64,000 bases of DNA from Dermanyssus gallinae (Eukaryota > Arthropoda > Arachnida > Mesostigmata > Dermanyssidae), in assembly GCA_003439945.1 (NCBI GenBank), contig QVRM01001034.1:1-64000 (forward strand), written 5' to 3'. Positions within the stretch are counted from its first letter, which is position 1; each line of letters starts with the position of its first letter. Of the stretch, positions 11,711 through 25,776 are shown one piece after another. Below the pieces are notes generated by a model. The model was not told the origin of the DNA, ran no database searches, and saw nothing but the letters and a program-made list of their open reading frames with translations. The translations under genes were made by a program, and so were the position numbers.

Positions 11711-11919
11711 ACTAGAAACTTTTGTCTGCTAGCCATGAGCCGGATGAGCGCATTCTGACACGACCAGTATATAAATTAAAAAAGCGCGCCCATTTTGACT
11801 GACCAGCCTGCGCATATGTACATACATATATGTATACGCCTGAATAAAGGGACAGTACTGATGCCTCAGGGACGTCAATGAGCTGGTTCGTAGAAGCGAA
11901 TAGTCGAAGATCAACGTAC

Positions 11920-12138
11920 GCGTTTGTTGCGTGGTAGCTGCAGGGAGGCGAAGACGACAAGCCGGTCAAAGTGCATGCCGAGGTCGATGTGCGCAAGCAA
12001 AGTCGGGGGCACGCCCAGCGCCAGATCGCATATGAGGTCACTGTCGTTCAGGCCCACAGTGATGCCGAGTACCACGCGCTGTTCGTTGCAGTCGACGTCA
12101 ATCGGCGCAACGAATTCCGCCCGATCCAATCCGGCCAT
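11920..12138 (-). CDS. Candidate internal exon B, unrecognised
   Basis: On the minus strand an acceptor (TTCGTGGTACAG|ATGGCC) opens a 73-codon frame that closes at a donor (CGC|GTACGT), both in phase 0. The product is a well-mixed, GC-balanced protein sequence with alternating hydrophobic stretches (for example AEFVAPIDVDCNEQRVVLG), quite unlike the AT-rich noise around it. I do not recognise the family. It may belong with candidate exon A at 13.83-14.01 kb, since both have phase-0 junctions on their facing sides. Confidence 0.35.
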
Positions 12139-12548
12139 CTGTACCACGAATGAATGAATACCGCATCGAACGCAGACTGTACATTGTAGATATACTGCGT
12201 CCATATCACATGATGTGCATGCTGGGACGTGTACAATAGCCCAGATTAATTGTGCAGAATATATATAGAGATATATATATATATATATAGAGAGAGAGAA
12301 CATCTTTATTGGATATAACCGTGGGGTGGATTTGAGCCGTAGAGCTAACAACATTGGGACTGACCGAAAGGAGGGTGGCTCTCTAAACCGTTGATCGATG
12401 GTTGTGAAAAACGACGGCCAATATTGTCTGGCTGAATTTGAGTCAGCCAACGAAAAAAGATATACATTCTCGCATTATAGTGTACTATCGCATTTATAGT
12501 AATGTCATTTTATTCATGCCTTGCACACCTTCAAGCAGGCTAGGCTTA

Positions 12549-12579
<31 letters not shown>

Positions 12580-12599
12580 GGGAATTATTTCTATATCTC

Positions 12600-13185
12600 G
12601 TATAGAGTGGGACCCCTTCAGCAGCGTGCCGCGGACGGACATTCCCGCGTTGGACTTCGAGGCAGAGGCGCTGTCTCAAGAAAACCGCAGATCTCTTGTC
12701 TCCAGTTGCGAGGTTCACCTGCTCGCCGACTCTGTGGAGAAGTTTGGGAGTGAGGCTGCCTGGGCCGCCCAAGGTCTCGAACGCTAGCGGTCGAAACTCA
12801 TGTGGGTAACCTATGTTAGAACAAGTTACTATTGAGGCGTATTTTGCGAGCCTCCTCGTCTCGGCTAGATTCCCGGCGTGGCCTGCCGAGATCGCCCCGC
12901 CACCGACCACTGAAGGTGCTAATGAGTCGGTGGACAGTGGCATCCCAGACAAGCATTCTGCCCCCACTGAAGGGAGTACGAGTCATCCCATCCGGGCGCT
13001 TATCATCGTCCGCGGAGAGGCCCTGGGACTCTAGAATGCAGGGGAAACCATTTGACCGAAGCGCTCGGCCGAAGGTGTCGTTAATACCGGCGTGCCTGGC
13101 CCGCCGTCCCGCACTCATGATGCACGATAGCCCGTGATGGGCTGATTCGTCTACGGGGTGGGCACATTTACACTGATGGGGGAGA
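12600..13185 (-). mobile_element. LINE C-terminal fragment (zinc motif plus restriction-like nuclease type)
   Basis: Minus-strand frames give, in order, a Cys/His motif (CKCAHPVDE..HHGLSC) and the nuclease-like KRPDGMT..P...GRMLVWDATV. The end is PLAFETLGG..., a short linker, then GD.RS..FLRQRL.LEVQRGN. The same blocks in the same order occur in the much longer LINE at 48.6-49.3 kb. This copy is truncated and frameshifted, with a TA array just beyond each end (12552-12574 and 13220-13250). Confidence 0.65.
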
Positions 13186-13216
13186 CAAGGTCACATCCGA
13201 GACGAAGAATCACCCC

Positions 13217-13252
<36 letters not shown>

Positions 13253-13517
13253 CATTCGCATGCACCTATCATAACTCATTTAGGCTAACGCTGATATGAT
13301 CATAATTTCCAAAAGGTCAGCCTTTAAGTTTGTTAAAAAACTAAAAATTAAATGAGAAATTTGCCGTTAAAAACTTATGAAACAGAGCAGTATTGCGCTC
13401 ATAATATTTTTTTTAGGTTTTCCGTACGGCGTGTACGGTTTTTTCATGTCATGGCTAATTTTTAATCCACTCCGGCATTTACCTTGTCTAAATTGGAAAC
13501 CATACAACTAAATTTAA

Positions 13518-13593
13518 GAGTGGCCGGTCTGGGTCTCGAACCCAGTCCTCCCGAAGGCAAGGCAAAGGCTTTTGCCACTAAGCCATCTTGCTC
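13518..13593 (-). tRNA. tRNA-like sequence (pseudo-tRNA or SINE head)
   Basis: The minus strand has a good D arm (GGCT/AGCC with TAGTGG in the loop; A-box like) and a perfect T arm (CTGGG TTCGAGA CCCAG; B-box like) at the right spacing. The acceptor ends do not pair and the anticodon arm is poor. It is therefore more likely a degenerate tRNA or the head of a SINE than a working tRNA. It differs from the 2.28-kb SINE head. Confidence 0.45.
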
Positions 13594-13769
13594 AATATAT
13601 GCAGATATTTATTTATATACATTGCGTTTCAGATCTGTTTGCTTTGAATGTTGCACATGTTTCGGCACGTATAGAATTTGTTGTGAAATCTACAGGCTTC
13701 AGATAAATACAATAATTTGGTATGCACACAGATCTGCAAGATCTACGTGGATACATATGCTGTGGTTTC

Positions 13770-13816
<47 letters not shown>

Positions 13817-13833
13817 TACGACAAATCTCCTAC

Positions 13834-14006
13834 CTTGCACTTGTAGAGCCTTGCAAGCCCAAAATTTTCGTCGAGACCAGGGACCGTAATAGGCGAATTT
13901 TCTTTGAGCCACTCTTTGTTAGCGCTCAGCACGAGGCCGAAAAGGTAATTCGCAGCTTCACTGCCCTTTGCGCAGATGATCCCTAGCTGACCTCGAGTCA
14001 CCAGTG
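13834..14006 (-). CDS. Candidate internal exon A, unrecognised
   Basis: On the minus strand an acceptor (TTTTATTGATTAG|CACTGG) opens a frame of about 57 codons that ends in a donor (AAG|GTAGGAG). The protein is well mixed (starting LVTRGQLGIICAKGSEAANY, ending LARLYKCK) and the codons are balanced, as expected for a real exon. I do not recognise the family. The donor side is phase 0, which matches the acceptor of candidate exon B 1.7 kb downstream. Confidence 0.4.
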
Positions 14007-14009
14007 CTA

Positions 14010-14727
14010 ATCAATAAAACCACAAAACAGATACAAGGAATTCAATTGAAATTCGCTTCTATTGTGTCGGGGGGGGGGGGGCGACACAAATGCACCAAAT
14101 ATTGCATTTAGATTTCTACAGTATTATCCATAACAATGAAACCAAAAAAATAAACATATTTTAAGGGTTTTTTTCCAACGAATATCTAGCACGTTATCTG
14201 TAATTGCGTTAGCCATTATTGCAGTTGTTATGCTGCCTTATTTTCTTTCGAGCAATCCGTTTCTCACACACACGTAACATTGGGCCACACGCCACGAAAA
14301 AAAAACGTTATTTTACACGATCCATTCTTGCAATATGCAACGATGTTACTGTGTGCATACTTCTGAAGTTGCTAGTACGCACACTAAAATATGTTGATGT
14401 ATGACTCAAATTCCGAATGCGATTATACATTTCCGCCTTTGATTGTAAATTTACTATGGGTTCTAAACGCAAGGTCGTTCAGTACAACACCTTTGAGCCA
14501 TACGTCATAAAAAGTTAGACTAAAGGCGCTCCATTGCTTCTACGTGTTTACTCAGATAAAGACGCCAACACTACGCAAATCACGGTATGACTAGGCTTTT
14601 GTACAGTACTCAATAAAAAGTCGTAACTTTTTTAAATTAAAGCAACGATACATGGTGTTGTAAATAAGACTAGTAGATTTTAGTGTCTGAGTTATGTGTA
14701 CGTTGTATATATATATATATATATATA
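14010..14727. other. Intergenic AT-rich sequence
   Basis: It holds a G homopolymer of about 13 nt near 14070, a poly-A/T-rich stretch and a (TA)n run (14706-14727) that forms the left border of mariner A. No gene seen. Confidence 0.5.
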
Positions 14728-16045
14728 CGAGGTGTGTTCAAAAAGTATCGCGACTTTTGTGTTTTTTCAAAAATTATTCATTTATTCATGAATATCTATT
14801 TTGTCCCCTTCAAAGTAATCCCCATGAGATATTATACACTTGTGCCAACGGTTTTTCCAGTCTTCGAAGCACTTCAAAAAACCATTTTTTTAATCTTGTT
14901 CAGCTCCTCCTTCGATGCCGTCTTTATCTCGTCAAGCGTAGCGTAACGTCGTCCTTTCATGGGCCTCTTCAGTTTAGGGAACAAGAAATAGTCACAGGGG
15001 GCCAGATCTGGGAAATACGGTGGCTGCGGCATCATTAGTGTGTTGTTTTTGGCCAAAAACTCGCGCACAAGCAACGATGTGTGAGCAGGGGCGTTATCGT
15101 GGTGCAAAAGCCAATTTTGTTCTTCCACAAATCCGGGCGTTTCTGGCGGATTGCTTCGCGCAAATTGCGCATAACTTGCAGGTAATATTCCTTATTGACC
15201 GTTCTACCCTGTGGCAAGAACTCATGATGCACCACGCCCCTGCAATCGAAGAAAACTGTCAGCAAAACTTTCACATTCGACCGAACTTGGCGCGCTTTTT
15301 TCGGTCTTGGTTCGTGCGGCAGCTTCCATTGAGATGATTGAGCTTTGGTTTCCACGTCATAACCATAAACCCACGATTCGTCACCAGTTATGACCCTCTC
15401 GAGCAAATTTGGGTCGTCGCGGACAGAGTCCAACATCTCATTAGCAATGTTCATGCGATGCTGTTTTTGGTCGCAATTGAGCAATTTTGGTACGAATTTC
15501 GCGGCGACCCGTCTCATGCCCAAATCATTGATAAAAATCAAATGGCACGAGGCAATCGATATGTTTAGGTCCTCAGCAACTTCTCTAACGGTGATTCGAC
15601 GATTGGCCAATACCATTTTCTCCACTTCATTAATTTTTTCGTCTGTTGTTGAAGTGCTCGGGCGTCCGGCACGCTCTTCGTCGTTCACATCTTCTCGGCC
15701 TTCTGAGAACATTTTGTACCAACTATAAACGTTGCTTCGGTCCAAGGTAGCTTCTCCGTATGCCACAGTCAACATTCGGAATGCATCCGCGCACTTAATT
15801 TCGTTTTTCACACAAAATTTGATACAGGTTCTTTGATCCATTTTTTTGAATTGGTAAAAATCGAAGACGATCCAAAACACGTGCAAGCAAAGCAGCTGTC
15901 AACAATTAAGTGAACATTCAAAATGGCCGAGCTTGTCGGCATAAGTGAGAGACATGAGTACCAACATAACGCCACAAAAAATCGAAATTCGAATATACGT
16001 AACCCGCGAAAATTCAAAAGTCGCGATACTTTTTGAACACACCTC

Positions 16046-16046
<1 letters not shown>
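14728..16046 (-). mobile_element. Mariner A, complete between inverted repeats
   Basis: Terminal inverted repeats begin CGAGGTGTGTTCAAAAAGT at both ends, flanked by TA (14726-14727 and 16047-16048), the mariner target. Both ends lie in (TA)n arrays. The transposase reads on the minus strand from ATG (MDQRTCIKF) at about 15842 and has the paired helix-turn-helix regions. It also has the first catalytic Asp (TGDESWVYGY), and in a second frame (15128-14874) HHDNAPAH and YFPDLAPCDYFLFP, giving D-34-D. A single T missing from a T run near 15118 breaks the frame before the second Asp. Another indel in the A run near 14885 truncates the end. It is therefore inactive in its own right, but its ends look intact and could be moved by a related transposase. 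Confidence 0.93.
15035..15842 (-). pseudogene. Mariner A transposase, frameshifted
   Basis: The N-terminal two thirds of the transposase, with HTH domains and the first catalytic Asp, is open. The frame then shifts at a shortened T run and ends in an unrelated tail. The missing part (second and third Asp) continues at 15128-14874 in another frame. Compared with copies B and C there are also a few substitutions, for example in the second HTH (IASCHLIF versus IGSCHSIF). Confidence 0.9.
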
Positions 16047-16048
<2 letters not shown>

Positions 16049-16084
<36 letters not shown>

Positions 16085-16610
16085 TCTTTCTTTTAAAGCA
16101 TTTCACTTCTCACGCATGTCGTTGTCGGTGCGCCATTTTAGTATAGCATCAATACTAAGTAAAAGTACGACACTAAGTAAAAGTATATCTTTACACATTT
16201 GTTCCTGGAATTCCATATAGTTTGCGATCGTCAGCACATACTTTGTGGGCGATGGATTGCGGTATGACGTTCTTAATGGTTAGTGTGAGTTAATAGAAGA
16301 GGCCCGATAATAAAAGAGGCCCTCTGCGGGACACTAGATGGGCAAGATCCAGCTATTATTCTCAAAAAACTAGCTAATATCTACTTTGACACAAAAACGT
16401 CTATCACCTAAATAACTCGAAATGAGGCGGAAGAAGAGCATCACTAAGAGCTTCCTCGTATTTGACACTACACATACAGAAGGAAGAATCGCCCTCGTGT
16501 GTAGAGCCGCGTGCATCATTCGTGACAACAGGAACTGCCAACTTTTAAATTATAATAAATGTTAAATGTCTGTCATTGTTTGTGGTAATTTTCTTATTTT
16601 GTGTATTAAA

Positions 16611-16682
<72 letters not shown>

Positions 16683-17640
16683 TATAAGCTATTTATTGCT
16701 GCCATGATTTGTGGCAATTCTCTGTGTTACGCAATAAATATTATATGTATATATGCGTATGTGCCTACCGTTGAAGATGACGGTTCCGTATACGTAAATG
16801 TCATTTAGATTAAAATAAATAAACACTACCTTAATTTATCACATTGAAAGCTTTAGTAATGTACGTGTTCGTAAAACGATTGCTGCTGTGGCAAGAGAGA
16901 CTTGAGTAGGCAAATGAGAAATCTCAGAGAAACAGATATTCTTTCGTGTGGGTCTATACATGGTACACTACCACTCGTGAGAGTTACTCATCTGTAATCC
17001 AGCCTACATTAAGGCGATTGTTGGTCGCCGTTTTGCATCGCACCAACCTCACTTTTGAGAAGGTGCGGATCTCAGTCGTCTGAGTCACCCGAAATGATCA
17101 CTTTCACAAAGGCAAAACTTGTCAAAGTTTGATGCGTTCACTGAGTTTAGCGGCATTCAACTGTGCATAATCACATGTCAAGCAAATAACTGTCCCCATA
17201 CGCAAGCGGAATTTTTTGGCAATACATTATAGCCAGTCGGATTTCGGCGTAAATACGAGTCTGACTTTATGAGCTCGATTTATGATAAAAAACGTACCTC
17301 GGCGAAGGATGCCGCTTGAAGGAATGTCTCGGCTACCAGTCAATAGTCAAGCCAAAAGAGACACGAACAGTGCGGGAGAGTTAGGATTGAAAATCCGAAC
17401 AATACGGGTTCTATCGAAAATAGGGCCTACCTTTGCCACGATATAATTACAGTGGCTGTGATTGAAGTGATAGAGCATATAGGGCACAAATCATGGCATG
17501 TCTAATTTTATGTCACTTGGTTCCCAGAGGAGAATAGAAAAAATAGCTAGTCGTTTCGTCACCATGTTTTGTCAGAGGCTGGTAATGCCTATGCAATCTT
17601 GCAAGACTAATTTCAGTTTTAATTGAATTACCATACTAAT
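16049..17640. other. Intergenic DNA with a long (TA)n array (16614-16676)
   Basis: Two TA arrays (16048-16083, broken by TACA; 16614-16676). The rest has no recognisable gene or repeat. Confidence 0.5.
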
Positions 17641-17645
17641 CGATT

Positions 17646-18152
17646 GTGGGCTATCTGTTAATTAAACCATTGGATCTAGAACTAGGGCAGTCGGGGCTAC
17701 ACGAGAGCCACACTTCTTTTGCACACAAGGAACAGCGAGCGCATGCAACAGACGGTTTTCGCGTATTGAAACGCGATCAAACAGCAAAGTCGAGTTTTGA
17801 CGGGCCTGATCTGATCACTCCGGAAATCATTCATCACCCCATAATTCAAGTTCATCCGCCACCAGAACCGGAACAAGATGCACGGCTCTTGCCAATATCG
17901 CACGCTGCTGTAGCCAAGGCCACGCAAAGGTGCTCCTATAGGGGAATTTATCTCTCCTGTGTTAAGTTCTCATCGAACTTTCATAAATGCCAATTTAAGT
18001 CACTCATTAACCCGTATGTCAATCATAACAATGGCAGTGGTGAGACCACGAGCAGCAACAACAACAACAACAACAACAACCTGGGTACCAACAATAGAAG
18101 CAACAACAATAACAATGGCGACGCACGACGTAATAAGCTGCGTATCAAATGA
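17646..18152 (+). CDS. Unassigned open frame with Asn/Ser-rich end
   Basis: An open frame of 168 codons without a clear ATG at its start. The middle contains HHPIIQVHPPPEPEQD. The last 40 residues are Asn/Ser-rich owing to a CAA/AAC repeat at about 18050-18115. It could be an exon (a donor-like GTAATAAG lies near 18130) or a chance frame. No family recognised. Confidence 0.2.
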   Translation: MGYLLIKPLDLELGQSGLHESHTSFAHKEQRAHATDGFRVLKRDQTAKSSFDGPDLITPEIIHHPIIQVHPPPEPEQDARLLPISHAAVAKATQRCSYRGIYLSCVKFSSNFHKCQFKSLINPYVNHNNGSGETTSSNNNNNNNNLGTNNRSNNNNNGDARRNKLRIK

Positions 18153-18765
18153 AAAGCAATATGTACGTTATACTACATTAATCACTCTACAACTCAGCCT
18201 CTTCTGTCAACTCACGAAGGCACAAAGTCATAACGGCGAAAAGCAGCTCAGACTTCATTGTTTTACGTCGTTGTGAACAATGGAGGGCAATCGCTTCAAC
18301 TGAGGCAGCCGAGTTCGCAGCGAGATCTATGGTCGTCCAGTCCAGTGGAGGTCAATTTGAATGCGCCTCGCTTGCAGCGCTGCCGTTTCGTCTCCGAACA
18401 CCCCGCAGCTAGTCACGTACGGCGGGTCTGTAACAAATACGCGGCTTGGACAGACAGCTGTCACTGAGTCGATCACGAAGCGGAGCGAGGTCACGCATGA
18501 TGTTTTTACAAAAGGACTCGCCATATGACTTAGACATAATCCCAGCATCACCTAGGACAACGACAATAATGAGACAACGGTCTCACTAATTCTCTCTCTT
18601 TCGGTAGGCACTTTTGTTCAAGACATGCTTGCTATATATATATATACAAACAATGCCGAGATAACTTTTGTTCAAGGCATACTTGTTATATATATATAAA
18701 GTATGTGCAGAACATTTTTGAAAACCGATATAGGGCATTCTAGAGTTATTTAAAGCAACTCTTTT
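18153..18765. other. Intergenic sequence
   Basis: No gene recognised. A short duplicated motif (CTTTTGTTCAAG.CAT.CTTG plus a TA run) occurs at about 18608-18645 and 18665-18700. Confidence 0.45.
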
Positions 18766-18769
18766 TTTC

Positions 18770-18965
18770 TAATGTATATGGTTTCTGGAAAGTTTTGTTT
18801 CGGAGTGGGAATGAATTCACCAAAAATATGTGACACTGGTGTTGCTGCCCGACATAGAAGCATAAAATGCGCAATTGCAAGACAACCAGTCCGCCTATAC
18901 AGAAACTAAGCGTATCGTGTTCGTGAGAAAATTCTGCTTCTTTTGACATACACCGACTAGAAAAT
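18770..18965 (-). repeat. Unclassified interspersed repeat U, copy 1
   Basis: The minus strand is clearly related to 26740-26990 (plus). Both share a TTTTCTCAC.A.CACGAT block and a TTTCTGTATAGG.GGACTGGTTGTC block, and both can be read as FSH.HD.L.FCIGGLVV.Q. The flanks decay quickly. I do not recognise the family. Confidence 0.55.
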
Positions 18966-19287
18966 GCGGCAGAGTTGTTTAGAATAGAATTCGCAAAAAA
19001 TGAAGGTATTTTACTTGCTTTTCCGACCAATGCATCAAAATAAAAAAAAATCTACGACCATACACCGCAATTGAAACGATTTATTTAATACATACGCAAT
19101 TTATGACAATCATTTTAATACCAAACCTAGGGCGACCCGTGGTTGAGTAGTAATTAAGGATTTCCGGAGGGCATGTCGAGATTGAGTGCATGCCTAAATG
19201 ACCACTCTAACAGATAAACCACTCGTCATAGTTTTAAAAGCACACATAACTATTTATTATCTTACAGTACTATTTATTATCTTACCG

Positions 19288-19337
19288 TACTGTCTACCAA
19301 TTTTGTAGTGAAATAAGTGCTGAATTGAATTGAATTA
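19288..19337 (+). repeat. LINE 3' tail, 5'-truncated
   Basis: CTACCAATTTTGTAGTGAAATAA and TGCTGAATTGAATTGAAT match the 3' tail of the LINE ending near 43932. Only the last 50 bp or so are present. The GAATT repeats at the very end look like a simple-repeat LINE tail. Confidence 0.5.
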
Positions 19338-19339
19338 TC

Positions 19340-20110
19340 TTTCAGTAGCTGCTCGAAGGTGTCTCCGCAAACCATTCGGCCGATTCAGTAGCAAGAACAC
19401 CAGCTATGGAAGAACGCATCCTTTAGGAAGTAGCTGTTCGATCGCCCTTCGGCAAGAACGACGGAAGTAACCCGAAACGTTGGTATTTTACATTTACCTT
19501 ATCTGTACCCAGTCCACAAGGTACTAAACGTCGAACGACTTCATTCGTACCGGCCGGAGCAAGTTTAACCTCTGCTCGATCCAGATTACCAGCGAAGAGT
19601 TGTTCACTGTCGCTGTTTTTGCGGCAAGTAGAAACCAATGCGGAGCTCACGGCCCTTGTAATTTTCACTGATGAAGCTTGTTTTACACAAGACGGCAAAT
19701 TGCCCATTATTGGGCAAGTGGGAACCCGCATAGGATTCATCAGCATCGCATGTGGTGCCACACCTACGGTGCGCGATTGCCTGAACGTGACCTTTCAGAA
19801 TTGGTGGATTGGCCGGGGCGAGCCGATCGCTTAGCCGCCACGACCGCCTAATTTAGCAAGCGTTTATTTTTACTTTGAGGTCGCCTAAAGGACTTTCATT
19901 TATGAAACTCTGGCCGAGTCCCGCGAAAAACTTGTCGTCAAGATTACCCCCACTGACACAATGTATACATATTTGTTAACGTTTCGACTACTTTACTGAC
20001 AGAATGTATACATCTTTATTAGACCGTTCGAGCAATGCCTGGTATCTTCCACGACGTCCAGCCAAATTTCTGCAAGTGCTACCGAATTTGTCGAATGGCT
20101 CGCCGATGCA
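19340..20110 (+). mobile_element. Decayed DDE transposase (Tc1/mariner superfamily)
   Basis: In one frame (19619-19834) the translation runs LRQVETN.ELTALVIFTDEACFTQDGKL, then after a shift FQNWWIGRGEPIAWPPR and PNLASVYFYF..A, then FIYETLAESREKL. This order matches the DDE domain of a widespread arthropod IS630/Tc1-like transposase (FTDEA.FT.DG ... RWIGRGGPI.WPPRSPDL..LDFFLWG). Stops and shifts are frequent, and the terminal repeats were not located. Confidence 0.6.
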
Positions 20111-20243
20111 CTATTGAGCCGTTACTGTAAGATAATAAGTGGTTGTGTGTGCTCCTAGAGCATTCTGGGGCTTCGTACCCGTCTGGATGATGACCGAAGT
20201 TGTGCTTATGGACATTGTTAGCTGATTCGGTTTATTCTGATAT

Positions 20244-20338
20244 GACTGTAAATTATCAACTACTTCAGAACTGGTACGAACTGAGGGAATCCGACTGTCT
20301 AGTTAAAACAAAGCATTGTGAAGTCCAGTAATTGGTTA

Positions 20339-20377
<39 letters not shown>

Positions 20378-20394
20378 AGTGAAGAGATTCTTTG

Positions 20395-20430
<36 letters not shown>

Positions 20431-20433
20431 AAG
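20244..20433 (+). rRNA. 28S rRNA fragment, left flank of R2
   Basis: Contiguous match to the conserved large-subunit rRNA region upstream of the R2 site. It includes GGAATCCGACTGTCTAGTTA, GTGATTTCTGCCCAGTGCTC and GCGGGTAAACGGCGGGAGTA, ending ACTATGACTCTC. The last bases before the R2 cut (TTAAGG in functional 28S) are reduced to AAG. A few mismatches and the short length show that it is a pseudogene fragment, not an active rDNA unit. Confidence 0.93.
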
Positions 20434-21687
20434 TCTGCCTCCGGCCGCCACAGCGGACGGTCGCATCTTCGCTCGCTCCCGGTCAATCGGTGTTGTTCGC
20501 TAACAATATCGGCAAAATTGACCGGGAAAGCGCACAGACCTATCGTGCCAGCAAGGTGTCGACCCAGTGCAATCCCACCAGCACACCGCTGCCATCAATT
20601 CGTCGAAAATTTCGCGTTTTGTGGAACCGTGCATTCGATACAGTGTGTCAACATCGGCGGCGAACCGACCAACCGATCGGATACTGCCGAGGTAGAAACC
20701 CAGTGTTTTAAGTGTTGTGCGTGTGTGCAGTTAGTGCCCGGTGTATCAGTGCATCATCAGACTAGGCAGATCCGGCGTTTTTGGTCACCACCAAACACCA
20801 AAAATCGCCTTGTTTCTGTCTATGGCGATTGCTAATGTATATGTATGTATCCCTAGGGATACATACGAGTATATAGCATTGTAGTCGCCGCCGCTACCGC
20901 GGCCATCTTGGATAGCCGGCCATCTTGGTCGCCACGCGGCCACGTGGCAGTGAGCGGCATCCAAGAGGGAGAGTGTTGTGGGAGAAGTTGACGTGCACTT
21001 GCACATCGACAACGTGCAGGCGCCCGCCCGGACCGACGTTCGGGTGACGTCTGCCCCACATGCAGGTACGAGATAACGTACAGGGCACGTATGCTGACTT
21101 CGCGTTCGCCAGCGCGTGTGCATATGCGCCGGTCAACGCGCACGGAGTAGTGACATACATATATATATTTATATATGTATGTAGCGCTCTGTGTGGCGAA
21201 CCGGCCATGTGTTCACAGCCGCGAACGAGAGACCGGCCTGCGTGTAGTAACAAGGGTGGCCTGTGCTGATCGTATCTTGTAACACCCGTCCCATGATCAT
21301 TGTTCACTGGTATAATTAATATATTGGTGTGGTACCTGTATCTCACTAGATATCAGGGGGGCGGCACTGGTACTTGTATTACTTGTACTATCCGCCCGGT
21401 AGCTTTGTCTGCCTACCATATAATATATTAATTCGTGCTACTACATACACGCCTACACGGCAACCATACACTGTGTTGACACATTGTGACAGTGTACGGT
21501 TTGGCGCCGTGAGGTCAGACTAGTTTTATTTGTCAGTTCCAGAACATCGCCAATTGACATACCTGCAATCAGCACCACCGATTGCAGGGAAGCTTTTAAC
21601 ATCGCTCATAGAAGATTTTAACGCCCATCTTAAACAACATAAAGAAGAAGCCATCTGCCTCCGCAGACAAGCCAGCGACACCTCGCC

Positions 21688-25158
<3,471 letters not shown>

Positions 25159-25284
25159 CGAGGAACCCGGCACCACCATCCGCCGCAAATGGGGCACCGG
25201 CCCCATCTTAATTACGAGAGGACTGCGTAGAGTGTCCACATGATTGTAATATAATTGTTGAATAAATAATTCTGTTATGATACC

Positions 25285-25321
<37 letters not shown>

Positions 25322-25338
25322 AAATGGATTAACGAGAT
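25285..25338 (+). rRNA. 28S rRNA segment, 54 bp, first copy of the duplication
   Basis: TAGCCAAATGCCTCG through AACGAGAT, the canonical sequence immediately 3' of the R2 cut. After position 54 it switches abruptly to unrelated GC-rich DNA. The same 54 bp, with one mismatch, restarts at 25777. Confidence 0.95.
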
Positions 25339-25775
25339 GCCGTAATACGGGGGGAATGTGCTGCATAATGACCCCCGGGCCGGACGGTTAATGCCCTGGG
25401 TGACACCCGGTGGTACCGTCCGGGACGGCCTGCTGCCTTGGCTTAATAGGCATAATGAGTGAGAAGTGGCCACATGAACGCAGACCACCGGTCGAGAGGA
25501 CCTTCTGGCCCCGTATTTGCAGGGGCCCCCCTGCGCTGGAGTGGGTCAAACTCTCCTTCGGGGGGGCGCGTAATATTCTGGTGTGTAACGCGGAATCGCG
25601 AGGTGAACGCGTCTAATCGGTACGGTGGAGTAGTGTGGTACCTCCATTCCGAACCTCGATAGGGGGGAGGGTGGGGGAGCTGCTGGCCTGTCTATTCGGG
25701 CTGGCGGGCACTCCCGTAATAGGCTCGCGCGTATTAAATCGCGGGCGGCGGGAGTGTAAGTATTTCTCTCTTTTA

Positions 25776-25776
<1 letters not shown>
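25339..25776 (+). mobile_element. 438-bp unrecognised insertion at the R2 site with 54-bp duplication
   Basis: GC-rich DNA between two copies of the same 54-bp 28S segment. Its 3' boundary is exactly the R2 cleavage point and its 5' boundary is 54 bp downstream in 28S, the geometry of a target-site duplication from a staggered cut. It has no open frame of note and no similarity I could see to the neighbouring R2. It has possible RNA structure near both ends. A 9-bp stem (CCGGACGGT/ACCGTCCGG, 25380-25388 and 25415-25423) lies at the left. An 8-bp stem (CACTCCCG/CGGGAGTG, 25709-25716 and 25749-25756) lies about 20 bp before the 3' end. Inference: a short non-autonomous element mobilised by an R2-type protein, or the truncated end of a different R2-like lineage. 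Confidence 0.7.

Noticed and set aside
13518..13593. Functional tRNA gene
   Set aside because: The T and D arms are good, but the acceptor strands do not pair and the anticodon arm is poor.
25339..25460. HDV-like self-cleaving ribozyme at the 5' end of the 438-bp insert
   Set aside because: GGGGG/CCCCC could pair, but I could not place the remaining helices of the double pseudoknot between them.
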